Below, piece by piece: positions 12,206 through 21,586 of a stretch of DNA of 64,000 nucleotides (positions within the stretch are counted from its first letter, which is position 1; the number at the start of each line of letters is the position of its first letter). A program made the position numbers and the translations under genes. The notes beneath the pieces are model-generated. The model worked only from the letters and a program-made list of their open reading frames with translations, was not told the DNA's origin and did not search any database. Origin of the DNA: Bromus sterilis (taxonomy: Eukaryota > Streptophyta > Magnoliopsida > Poales > Poaceae); contig OX465596.1 of the NCBI GenBank assembly GCA_950022295.1, positions 218,519,501 to 218,583,500 on the forward strand. Reading direction: 5' to 3'.

Positions 12206-14030
12206 AGATGGTATCAGAGCACATGTTGACTGTAGGTCGTGAACCTAGAAACTGGAAAGACATTAGGAAATTATATTGATCTAAAAATATTATTTTGGGA
12301 AAAATTCCTTTAGTACTCATCTTTTCTGAGTTTTATCAAACACTCCCTCTTACCCCAAACAAGTTAGACTATACCCATGCCACTTTGACCACTTAGAAGG
12401 ATTTTTTATGTCACTTCGAGAAGGACAAGATATTCGACAACCCAAGACAATTTCGGAGAACATATGTTTTCAACATGCATTAGAAGTATGGAAGTATGGA
12501 AGACTCGAAGAAATTGAAGACTCTGATGATCCCAAGATTTACTCAAGAACCATAGAAGAACCGGATACATCCAAGACTAAGATTCTTGTGAAGAAGTTAA
12601 GGAATATATTACACAATATCAATAGTATCCAAGCCCCCATGATAGTTGTGAAATAAACGAAAGAGTGCGAGTAGTGTTCCCGACTATGCGAGCTCATGTG
12701 GATGAAGGTACCACAAAAATGTTTGAATGACTTTATGAGTGATATTTGAAGTTTTCTCGGAGTTTTCTCTATTGATTTAATTATTGGTGTCATTTGAATT
12801 GTTAGATTTAATTTTTTGTTTTTAGGATACGTATTCCGTGGGATTTATTATTAATACAACCTTGAGAGGTGAGAGCAGCGGATGATGTTTCAGAAGACCA
12901 TCACATCGATGAAACTCCTTGTATCGAAGATTTTATAGAATCGAAGGGAATGAAGACTTTCTGACGAAAACGTAGTAAACGAGTCTATTATGTACGTTAG
13001 ATTTTTGATGATTGTTAGGTAGATATCTATCTTCCCTTCTCTCTAAAGATCTATCTCATCTCTGACCAACCTTAAATCCCATCGGTGGACATTAATATTT
13101 TGATGATACTAGTGACCTTGTCAAAGTAGAAGAGTGGATTCAAAATATAGAAGGGACAAGAATCACCAATTTGCAAAGAGAAAACGATTGTTGGAGACGA
13201 AAGTTCTCCTATTGATCAACGGATGCAAGTTTTGAGCACAAACAATGTAGGATCATCGCCACCCAAAAACGTTTTATTAGTTTTGCAGGTGGAGACCTCT
13301 TTAAGAGGAGTGAGAAAGACTGAGTGTTAGAATACGAGATTCATCTATCTGCATATGAAGTAATGATTTGAGTACGGGATGGATTGGCCCCCATATCGAA
13401 GACTCTTATTATATACTTTTCTATGTTGGATTGGTAAATCGGAGAGACAAAAAAACATAGTAGAGTGTCGATGAGACAAGCCTAAACCATAGAATGGTAA
13501 GACACATTACCCTTGTAGAAAGGCATCGTGCCTAACGTAAGTCATACGGTGAGTAAGAAACATGGAGATTTTCAAGAAGCTTCATTTGGTAGTTATTTTG
13601 ACCACCATGAGCGTCTTGATAGGTAGTTTTGGAACCTATGTATTTTAGCAAGACTTTTTCCTTGAGGAGATTCAGATTCGTAACTGTAAAAGCTTGATGA
13701 AGACCATCATCGAATGAAGAATTTTGAAGACCCCATGAGCTGTCTTCTAAGGGTGGTAGTTTCCTAACACCCCGGAGTGCTACATGATACAAACCATGCT
13801 CAGGTTAAGGCTCGGAACTGGTGTCTAAAGCCACGAGCCCAGGATATGAATCATAAGGAACCGTACCGGCGGAGGACATATCACTCAGACGATAAGTGAA
13901 GGATAAACCGCAAGCCTTATGATGTTTTGCCAAGACCACAGGGAAGTAACCCAAGAAACCTCGACCATAAACCATTTCTTTCTAGCCTTTGCCAATCTCG
14001 AGGACGAGATTTATTTTAAGGGTGTTAGTT
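12206..14030 (+). other. B: non-coding interior
   Basis: It begins with the PBS and ends in a chromovirus-like CTCGAGGACGAGAT stretch and a weak polypurine tract (TTTTAAGGGTG). The longest plus-strand ORF (12408-12656, 82 codons, from MSLREGQDI) resembles nothing I know. No gag, protease, RT or integrase motif is visible in any frame. Mobilisation would need proteins supplied in trans. Confidence 0.65.
12209..12220 (+). promoter_or_regulatory. B: primer-binding site (tRNA-iMet type)
   Basis: TGGTATCAGAGC, complementary to the 3' end of initiator methionine tRNA, three bases after the LTR end. Confidence 0.85.
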
Positions 14031-14636
14031 TGTAACATCCCAAAATTTTCCAAATTTTGGAATGTTAATAAATAATATAATTGATTGTATTGTTTCTTTT
14101 TTAGAGTAAACGAAAACTTTTCTTCTTTGAGTTTTGTTTAAAACTTTACAAATCATTTAATAAATTAAATAGTCATTTATCCAATAATAAAATTTTTGGT
14201 TGCGAAGTTTATTCAAAATTTAAAGAAATATTTTCTTTCTTATGTCTTTTCTGAAATTTGGTTGGAACCACAATTTAATGTTTTAGAGTGAGAATAAAAT
14301 GACTTTCTCAAATTTATTGTGTTTCCGTAATCATTCTTGAATTATTATTTGAAATTAGAGTTTATTTGATATCGACGTTTAAGAGATATTTAATATTTCC
14401 AATAATTCAATTTATTAAATGAGAGGAGATAATATGACTTCTTCGAAAATAGTATTTGAAATATAAAAAAAAACTCATTTTAATACTTGATTATTTTTTT
14501 GTAATCATTTTGGGTATTTATAAAACCCTGAAAACTAATTTAGGGAATTTATTGATGCCCTAAATAATTTTTGGTTGATAAAAAATCTCTATTTATAAAA
14601 TTTATTCAGAGGGGGAGTTATATTTTTCTAAACTCT
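14031..14636 (+). repeat. B: 3' LTR, first part (split by C)
   Basis: Starts TGTAACATCCC after the weak polypurine stretch and matches 8621-9224. It is broken at 14636 by element C. The sequence resumes at 28791 after a duplicated ACTCT. Confidence 0.85.
14632..14636. repeat. Target-site duplication of C (left)
   Basis: ACTCT before C's terminal TGAAAG, repeated at 28786-28790 after C's terminal TTACA. B's intact 5' LTR has a single copy at the corresponding place (near 9220). Confidence 0.9.
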
Positions 14637-15903
14637 TGAAAGCTCAAGAATGATCAGAGGGGGAGGGGGTGAATGATCACTTCTAAAAATTCTAAGGAAC
14701 TTAGAAGGAATTCATGCAAACTGCGAAGGACTAAGGCATCTCGAAGGAAATACAGTGTCGAAAGTAATGCATGGCTCGAAAGGATTTGGAGCGAAGGAAA
14801 ACATCGAAGACAAACAGGCAACGAGTAAATACTTAATGTAAAAGCATGAAGGAAAACGAGCCTGACACGACGATGTTTGGTAAACCAGTTCACACTCTGC
14901 AAAGTGCTACGTCTGGTTGGAGGGACTGGTGACTGAACACCTGGAGCAAAACTCTCTCCGTCCTATTCTCCACTGCAACAAACTCCTCGAGCTTGTCCAG
15001 TTTTCACTCGAGGTAGATGATTCAGGACATCTCTGAGACCTTTACAAACTTCCTTCAGCAGTGACAATTTTTCTTCGAATGCTTGACAGGCGACGCCTAA
15101 CCGTCTAGGAGACTTGCAGTTCTCCAAGATAAAAATATCGACTAATCTCAACCTAAGTCATAGTGAATAGCTCAAATCAGTTCACACTTGGGATTTCGGT
15201 TTTCTCTCGATGAATCTCTCTTGAGATGCTCACAGACTTCTGTCTTAGAATCTTCAGTGGAGCAGCCAACCCGAAATGGCGGGTAGGTGCGGGGTATTTA
15301 TAGTTGGCGATCCCGATGGGTAAAATGACTGAAGTGACCCGATGCAACCGCTTGACGCGTGTCCACAACGGTCGGATTCCAATCACTGCGCAACTTTACT
15401 TGAGGAACAAGTAAGCTGACTTACCGAACGAGTTCTCTCTCGAAAGCACGAAGTGCGATGACTTTGCCTTTGAGCTATTCACTCGACTCAGTAAGATTTC
15501 TCTCGGTAGGCTTTTGTGGGTTTTGGTTGAGCAGAGCAAATTCACTTCGACTAAGATCTCAACTAGCAAACCCCTCTTGATAATACGGTTTTTCCTACGA
15601 CTCAAGAAAAATAAAGAGAAACTAGTAAAAAGACTAAGTCTTCGACCAACTTCAGCTTTCTCCTCGTTGCGCTATTACTCGAGAGAGACTTTTTCTTCGA
15701 CTACATTTTTAGGGGTTGTCTTCCTTCAAAGGTTTCGGTAAATGACTGCAGCTCTGTTGCAGTGAATTGTCCTTCGACCTTCTACTTGCAAACTACATTC
15801 TTTCGGAACCTAAGTATCTGTTTATACTCGAAAACAATATTAGTTCCACTTCTGCTTTGTCCAACAATGTCCAAAACCTTCGGGGGAAAAACTTGCTCTT
15901 ACA
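14637..15903 (-). repeat. C: 3' LTR, 1267 bp
   Basis: On the minus strand the LTR runs TGTAAGAGCAAG ... GAGCTTTCA. It has exactly the same length as the copy at 27519-28785, with roughly 28 substitutions and no indels by eye count, about 2 percent. Using the commonly applied grass rate of 1.3e-8 per site per year, this suggests insertion somewhat under one million years ago. Both the count and the rate carry large uncertainty. Confidence 0.9.
15294..15303 (-). promoter_or_regulatory. C 3' LTR TATA box
   Basis: The minus strand reads CTATAAATAC; the same decamer lies in the 5' LTR (28176-28185) and in D's LTR (33373-33382). The 5' LTR copy would drive the genomic RNA. Confidence 0.7.
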
Positions 15904-15920
15904 ATCTCCCCCTTTTTGGA
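15904..15920 (-). promoter_or_regulatory. C: polypurine tract 1 (adjacent to 3' LTR)
   Basis: The minus strand reads TCCAAAAAGGGGGAGAT directly before the LTR start TGTAAG. It is the expected primer site for plus-strand DNA synthesis. Confidence 0.85.
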
Positions 15921-16331
15921 CGATTGTTGACAAAAAAGGCATCGATAAATAATTAAAAAGATTTGAGTTTTCGATGATAAACCAGTGCTAAGATCGATGA
16001 AATACTCCCCCTTGATGTATGCACGGAAGATAAGAGTTTCCTGTGAAGTGCATATTTGACAAGTAGAGTCGAGGGAAAAGCATCAATATTCTTAGCGAGT
16101 GAAATTGCATTCCAGATAATATCCAATGAGGAACATGCAATCTCCTCGAATGACCTGTGAACTTATATGAAAGATAACTTCCTGCAAAAGGTTAAGTATC
16201 GCAAGCAGCAGATAGATATCTTACGAAAACGAGTAGCATTTCACAGTCCTACTTAGAGTTAGTTACAACCAGATCGAATATGAATCGAAAGTTTGTTGAA
16301 ACTACTTAGAAAACCTCAAATTTCAAAAAGT
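15921..16331 (-). other. C: untranslated spacer between extra ORF and 3' LTR
   Basis: No ORF of note. A second purine run, AAGGGGGAGTATT (minus, within 16001-16020), sits inside it, about 100 bp from the LTR-proximal tract. Confidence 0.6.
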
Positions 16332-19300
16332 TCATGGAATGAAAAGCAAAGCCCTTAACCCCGTAGGCAAACTAATTTCTTCGATGCCACTACATCTCCC
16401 CCTTTTTGTCACAACGTACAAAAAGTCGAGAGAATAGGGTCGAAAGAAATCCCTACTCGCTGTGGCGGCTCCGGCGACAACGAGAGGATTCGGCGAGCGT
16501 TGGAGCACGGCGAATTGGGCGAGCGCCTGGAGGAGTGATCTTCGTGCGGAAGGAGTGTTGATCTCCAGAAATTCCAGCTGCGATTCCGGAGGGGTCCTGG
16601 GGCTTCGAGGGTGTGGAGTATAAACTCTCTCTGGACGTCGAGGGGCTTCATCTTGCTCGGAGTCGGAGGAGAAGGTGTCCAAAGTGATGTGGTAATAGTC
16701 ATCAACACTGAGGACATCTCTATTCTTCGGCAGCCGAGGGATATTGGGATCCGGGCGATCTACTCGATCATCATTAGTCCAATTCCTGGTCAGATGGGGA
16801 GGATATTCTTCGAAGCCACATCGTTGAAGTTGACCGAGGGAATTGAATTTCCGCAGTCCTTTCCAATCTCGGCGAAGACATTCATGCAACATCTAATTGT
16901 TATTCATGGTAATATTGCACAAATGATTAATCTCGTCCATCAAAGCTTGCTTCTGAATGAAATCTTGGTCGATGTGATGTTGAAGCATTTGCTGGGACCG
17001 AAGAGAAACTTCCATGTGATGCACTGGCTTGATAAACTTCGAGCGAACATTACGCTCAGTCAAATGGGCGCGGATGCCAGTGTGCTCAGCATATTGATCG
17101 TTGGGTCGAGCAACAATCTGCAACACTTCCCTAACAGGTGGAGTGAAAAACTTCGGGAAAATTGACACGGGGAATGGCACGTCCCGAGAGTAATTGCAGA
17201 TAGCCGTCAGCCATGGTGCATACGGCTTGTGGAAATTTTGATCATCAGCACAAGACACCAAAGTTCTGATGAAGTAGTCTTCAAAATCGAAAGGATGACC
17301 ATGGACTAACTTCAACAGAGCAAGTTGTATGTCATTGGGAATAGGAAAATCATCGTGCACATCGAGCATTGGCATCAAAGTCTTCGAAAGAATATAAAAC
17401 CATGCCTTTGCTTCAAAGACTAAGTGTCTTGGCTTCGGCTCAGTCGGATAGTTATCTCCTACGACATCTGGATTCATTATCGTTGAAAATTCAGCAGGAG
17501 TTGGAGCAGGTAAGTCATGAATCTTGTGTGGTAATCCTTCGAACCGAGGAAAATTAATGATGGCCAATAATTCATCGACAGTCATATGAAATACTTGGCC
17601 TTGAATCATATAATCAAATTTCCACGTCTTCGAGTTCTCGGGATCACCAGTGACATAGAGCGTAGCATAAAATTGCTTGATAAGCTCGGGATTGAAGGCA
17701 CAATCGAGAGAAAACATCTTGTGAGCATGAAGACCATCAATTGTCTCGGCAACATTCTAGAAACATGAAGTGGAGTACACCGAAGGCATATCGAGGTATT
17801 GATGTTGAAATACTCTAGCCTTGTTGTACAACACACGAGTATAATAGATGGCTTGCTCTTGGGTCCAAAACCGTAGAGAATATGCACTTCTGGGCTTCTC
17901 GTAGGGATTGGTCCCGAAGAAAAATGGCTTGTGTTCGCGCCTTTTGAAGATGGGGCCTCCTCGAGGAACATCTGAGCGAAACAGGGGCAGCATTTCTCTC
18001 GGATGAGCAGAATGGAGCAGCTCATCAACAGGAAAAACTTCAGCAGCATTGTCTGGCATTTGGAAAACTGGGTCAGCAGGGCGAGGAATTGAAGATGGAA
18101 TGTTTACAATGTCCTGAGCTGGGATGGCTGCAGGAGAATTTTCCTCAGCCTGCGCTTCAACGGCAACTCCTTCGTCGGTATTAGCATTCTGAGCGGCCTC
18201 TTCATTTTCCATGGCCTCCAAATCTTCGTCTAGTTGTGCGAAAGCATCAACCATTTCTTCGTTCGAGGAACTTGATGAGGAGGAGGAAGAACTGTCACTG
18301 GAACCGTCATCTCCAGAACTATTTCCTTCGACGACATCTTGACGAGAGGAAACTGTCGTGATATCAACATCAACGTCTTCTACTTCATGTAGAGTCTGGG
18401 CAGAGGAGTAATCTTTCTGAGTTTCTTGCTCGACCTGAGCAAGTTGCTCGGTCTCTGCTTGGGCTTGGGTCTCGATGGCTGGGGTGGTTGATGGAATAAT
18501 GTTCGGAGGTGATGATGGTTTTGGTTGTGGCGACGAGGCTTTTGGTGGTGATGGTTGACGAGGTGGAGGTGATTGTTGGCGAGGTGGAGGTGTGGCTTGG
18601 CGAGGTGGTGTGTCTTGGCGAGGTGTTGGAGTTTTCTCACGAGGAGGAGTTGGTTCCTTGGTGGGGGTTGGTGCAGTTTCTTGTCGTGCTGATGCAGCAA
18701 CGACCTCGGTAGACTTGGCCTTCTTGGCATTCTTTTCGATCTCTGGCGTCCCACGCGTAGAGGTTGGGGCAGCAGACTTTCTCTTACGAGATTGTCTCTT
18801 GAGTAGGGCATCATTGTGCTCTTTGCATACGGCCGACACAATTTGTCGAACCTTTTCATACACAGCGGTCAGGTTTTCCTTCTGTGCCCTTCTGGATGCT
18901 TCAGCGGTGGCAATCTTGGATTTGAAAAACTTACGCGACTCAATGTCCTCGGTTTCTTCTTGATGTTGTCTGGAGTAAAAATTCACTTGCTCCTTGTCCT
19001 TGCGATCCTGGGTGATATACCCTTCCTAGCGAATCATGTATCGAGCAACATGCTCTTGGATTTCAGCAGGGACATCATCCTCGGCAGTGACTTTGCTCGG
19101 TGTGGTAGCCATCTTCCAAAGGATATGAGAAATATGAGCAGCATCCCAAGGAGCATGGGCAGCATAATCTCCTTCGTTTGAACTCTCTTCATCGGCACGA
19201 GGGCCGGAAACAACAGGTGCAGCAGGTGCAGGTGCAGGAGCTGGAGCTGGTGCGGCTCGAGGAACTGGAACAGCTTGAGCTTTTTGCCTAGCCTCCTTGG

Positions 19301-20483
19301 CTTTCTTCTCGGCCTCCTTGGTGGCCTTGGCAGCAGCAATGGGTTTGGTAACAGCACTGGGGGCCACAGCTTTGTCCTTTGAGGCACTAGGGGCCTCAGC
19401 ATTTTTCTTCGCAGCACTTGGGGCTTCAACCTTTGCCTTCGTGACTGTGGGAGTCACAACTTTCTTGGTGGCGCTGGGGGCCACAACCTTTTCTTTCGGT
19501 GCAGCAGGAATTTTGCCTTCAGCAATTTGTCGATGATACTTTTCACTGACCAAATGTAAAATGCCTAGTTGTTGAGCAACTTGGGCCTTTTTATGCTCGG
19601 GCTGGTTGTGAAAGTTCAGGAGCTTGGAATTTGTCAAGTCCTTTGCTTCTTGTTCTTTTTTCTTTGCCAGCCTTTCTTTACGTTGAACAAGATTTTCTTC
19701 ATCCTCAGCAACTTGAGCTTGCTTTCCCTTCGATTTAGTCGAAGGTTTTTGTTGGCGAGCTTGAACTGGAGGAGCAGATGAAATGGGCGGATCAGTGACC
19801 AAGTTGGTCAAGTCAATATTTGCTCGAGGAGCCTGCGAGGCTGGCTCCTGGATCCTAATGCCTTTACTGCTCGGCTTCATCTTCAGAGGAATGTCCTCGA
19901 CATCAGCCTCTGTGCCAGGGTCTTGATCATCTGAATTTGCTTCATTATTGGAGCTCGCATCAGGTGGCGAGACAATTACCACCTTTTTCTTTCGTTTGGC
20001 TGATTTCTTGCCAGCCTTCGATTTGGCACTAGGGCCAACATCCACGGTACCCTCAGCAGCAGCAGCCTCCTTTTTGGCTTTGGCTTCTTTTCTTTTCTGT
20101 GCTCGTGCTTCCCGAGCATCAACCAGCTCTTGAAAATCGGCAGGAGTTTTCAGAGAGGACGAATGAGCATCAGCTGGAGGAGGTGGTCGATTATCTTTCG
20201 TCCACTTTGGCCTTAAAGCTTTGACGTCAGACCAAGGATTTTTCATAGAAAACAGCCTCTCCCAGCGTGGCATAAGAGACTTGTACTCATACCAACGAAG
20301 CGCTTGAAGTCTTCGAATCTCTTGCAGACGGTTTTCTCTCGTACGTTCATCCTCAGAACCTTCAGGTGTTCTTAACTTCTTTTCGATGATCAATTCCTCT
20401 GATAATCCTTCAGAGTTGTTGGTGATTCTTGTTCGTCCTCCTACACGCTTGGGTGCTCTGACATTTCCTTCGATCCCAAACAT
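16332..20483 (-). pseudogene. C: 1383-codon extra ORF downstream of pol (three TAG codons)
   Basis: A single reading frame from ATG 20483 to TGA 16332-16334, interrupted only by TAG at codons 486 (19026-19028), 909 (17757-17759) and 1197 (16893-16895). Residues 1-480 are basic and Ala/Lys/Pro-rich, with a nuclear-localisation-like KSKAGKKSAKRKKK (153-168) and degenerate APSA-x-K-K repeats (about 335-395). A second low-complexity part has TPPRQ/SPPRQ proline repeats, a Ser run and an acidic segment. Codons about 820-1196 look globular (FFFGTNPYEKPRSAY, KQFYATLYV, GQVFHMTVDELLAIINFP) and recall the plant 'putative transposon protein' or Athila ORF1 folds. The tail is Pro/Arg-rich. No transmembrane segment or enzyme motif is seen. 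Function is unknown. Confidence 0.75.
16391..16410 (-). promoter_or_regulatory. C: polypurine tract 2 (internal duplicate)
   Basis: The minus strand reads GACAAAAAGGGGGAGATGTA, nearly identical to tract 1 about 490 bp away, and overlaps the C-terminal codons of the extra ORF. Duplicate polypurine tracts are a reported Sirevirus trait. Confidence 0.65.
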
Positions 20484-20487
20484 TTTC

Positions 20488-20743
20488 CTGCGAAAAAGAT
20501 AGGTACGAGGGAATATAGGAAAGTTGTGAACAAGTACGAGCGGTTTTCGAGGAAAATCATTTTGAATGAAGTAAACTTATCGATAAGCATGTCTTGCAGC
20601 AAGTTTTTCAAGCAAGTGCTAGGCTAGATTTCCATCGGGTGTAAATCTAACGAAGAACCCGTATGAACGACTTGCACAACACAAGTGTAACGATACGTTT
20701 CTAAGGAAATTGCTAAAGTGAGAGAATCCGAGGGATTTCTTAC
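20488..20743 (-). promoter_or_regulatory. C: candidate 5' UTR intron 2 of extra ORF
   Basis: Donor GCTAG|GTAAGA (GT at 20743-20742) and acceptor TCTTTTTCGCAG| (AG ending at 20488), 256 nt, minus strand. The acceptor is four bases before the ORF's ATG, with a strong pyrimidine tract. The intron contains several ATGs that splicing would remove. Confidence 0.55.
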
Positions 20744-20821
20744 CTAGCGCAGATGGCAATCGACAGAAAACGCTAGAAACTGATTTCCCAAGTTTCAATG
20801 ATCCAAACAGATCAAACAGAC

Positions 20822-20905
20822 CTAAGAAAAAGAGAGAAAATCAAGAACAAATCTAGGACTCGATGAACAGCAAAGATTGGAATCGAGTCTTAGAGCCGTG
20901 CATAC
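20822..20905 (-). promoter_or_regulatory. C: candidate 5' UTR intron 1 of extra ORF
   Basis: Donor TTAGG|GTATGC (GT at 20905-20904) and acceptor CTCTTTTTCTTAG| (AG ending at 20822), 84 nt, minus strand. It leaves a 78-nt middle exon (20821-20744) without ATG. Confidence 0.5.
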
Positions 20906-21107
20906 CCTAACTTGGTGATGTACGGAGACTACGGCGACGCGGAAGAAGTTCCTCGTCGACGGGAAGGTCTCCGGCGGCTTCCTTCCAGCAGCAAAGCAGC
21001 GAGGGAGGCGACGGCGACGAGCAGCACGGCGGCGCGCGAGAGAGAACTTCGGGAGCAGAGAGAAGAAGTCGAGGAAATTGCGATGGCTGAGCCGGTGGAG
21101 AGGATCA

Positions 21108-21117
21108 GTATTTATAG
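21108..21117 (-). promoter_or_regulatory. C: internal TATA box upstream of extra ORF
   Basis: The minus strand reads CTATAAATAC, identical to the TATA decamer of C's LTRs, but here it lies about 470 bp after the pol stop and 625 bp before the extra ORF. The 200 nt downstream are GC- and pyrimidine-rich, lack any ATG and look like a plant 5' leader. Upstream lie CCGTTGGATC and an ACGTGG core (about 21247-21252 on the complementary strand). The likely start of transcription would be near 21080-21085. Confidence 0.6.
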
Positions 21118-21586
21118 GGAGGGGGGTCTGACATAACTGTCAGATCTGATCCAACGGCGCAGATTTCGCGTCTCTCCGCATTCAACGGGCGGATTTTGTG
21201 GCGGTAATCGCGGGAAAATCCCAACAAACCGAAGGAAAGTTGCTCCACGTCCGAGACCAAACTCATCGAACATCGAGTATGAAAGTAGATAAATGTTCGA
21301 TAGATTTACCTTCGGAATCAATGACATTCGAAGGGAATCTTGATCGAGTAAATATGTACATGTTCACGAGAGAAAAGCACAGATGGGGTAGGGATAGAAT
21401 AGAGGGAAAACAGGGTCCGATGCTTAATCAATCCGAGGGGAAAACAGTGATAAAACTCGGAGTGGTAAGTGTATAGGACAACACCAAACGAACAAAAACA
21501 AACGAAAAAGAAACACGATAGAAAAATAACATAAGTAAACAACATAGAAAGAAAACATATAATACATAGTCCCGATAGTTATGATC
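21118..21586 (-). other. C: spacer between pol and the internal promoter
   Basis: No coding potential on the minus strand. It is T-rich near pol and carries TTCGA/TCGAA motifs. It presumably includes pol's 3' untranslated region and the upstream part of the internal promoter. The related element D is truncated within the homologous stretch (D 39331-39572), so conservation of the promoter cannot be judged here. Confidence 0.5.

Noticed and set aside
19026..19028. TAG codons in C's extra ORF as programmed amber readthrough
   Set aside because: Pol carries the same kind of TAG at a place where relatives have a sense codon, so decay explains all four more simply. Kept as a testable alternative in the findings.
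18509..19536. Plus-strand ORFs rich in Val/Glu/Ala opposite C's extra ORF
   Set aside because: Antisense shadows of low-complexity Pro/Ala/Lys repeats on the minus strand.
20912..21136. 74-codon plus-strand ORF overlapping the internal promoter of C
   Set aside because: It is Arg/Glu-rich, overlaps the TATA box and leader on the opposite strand, and has no support as a gene.
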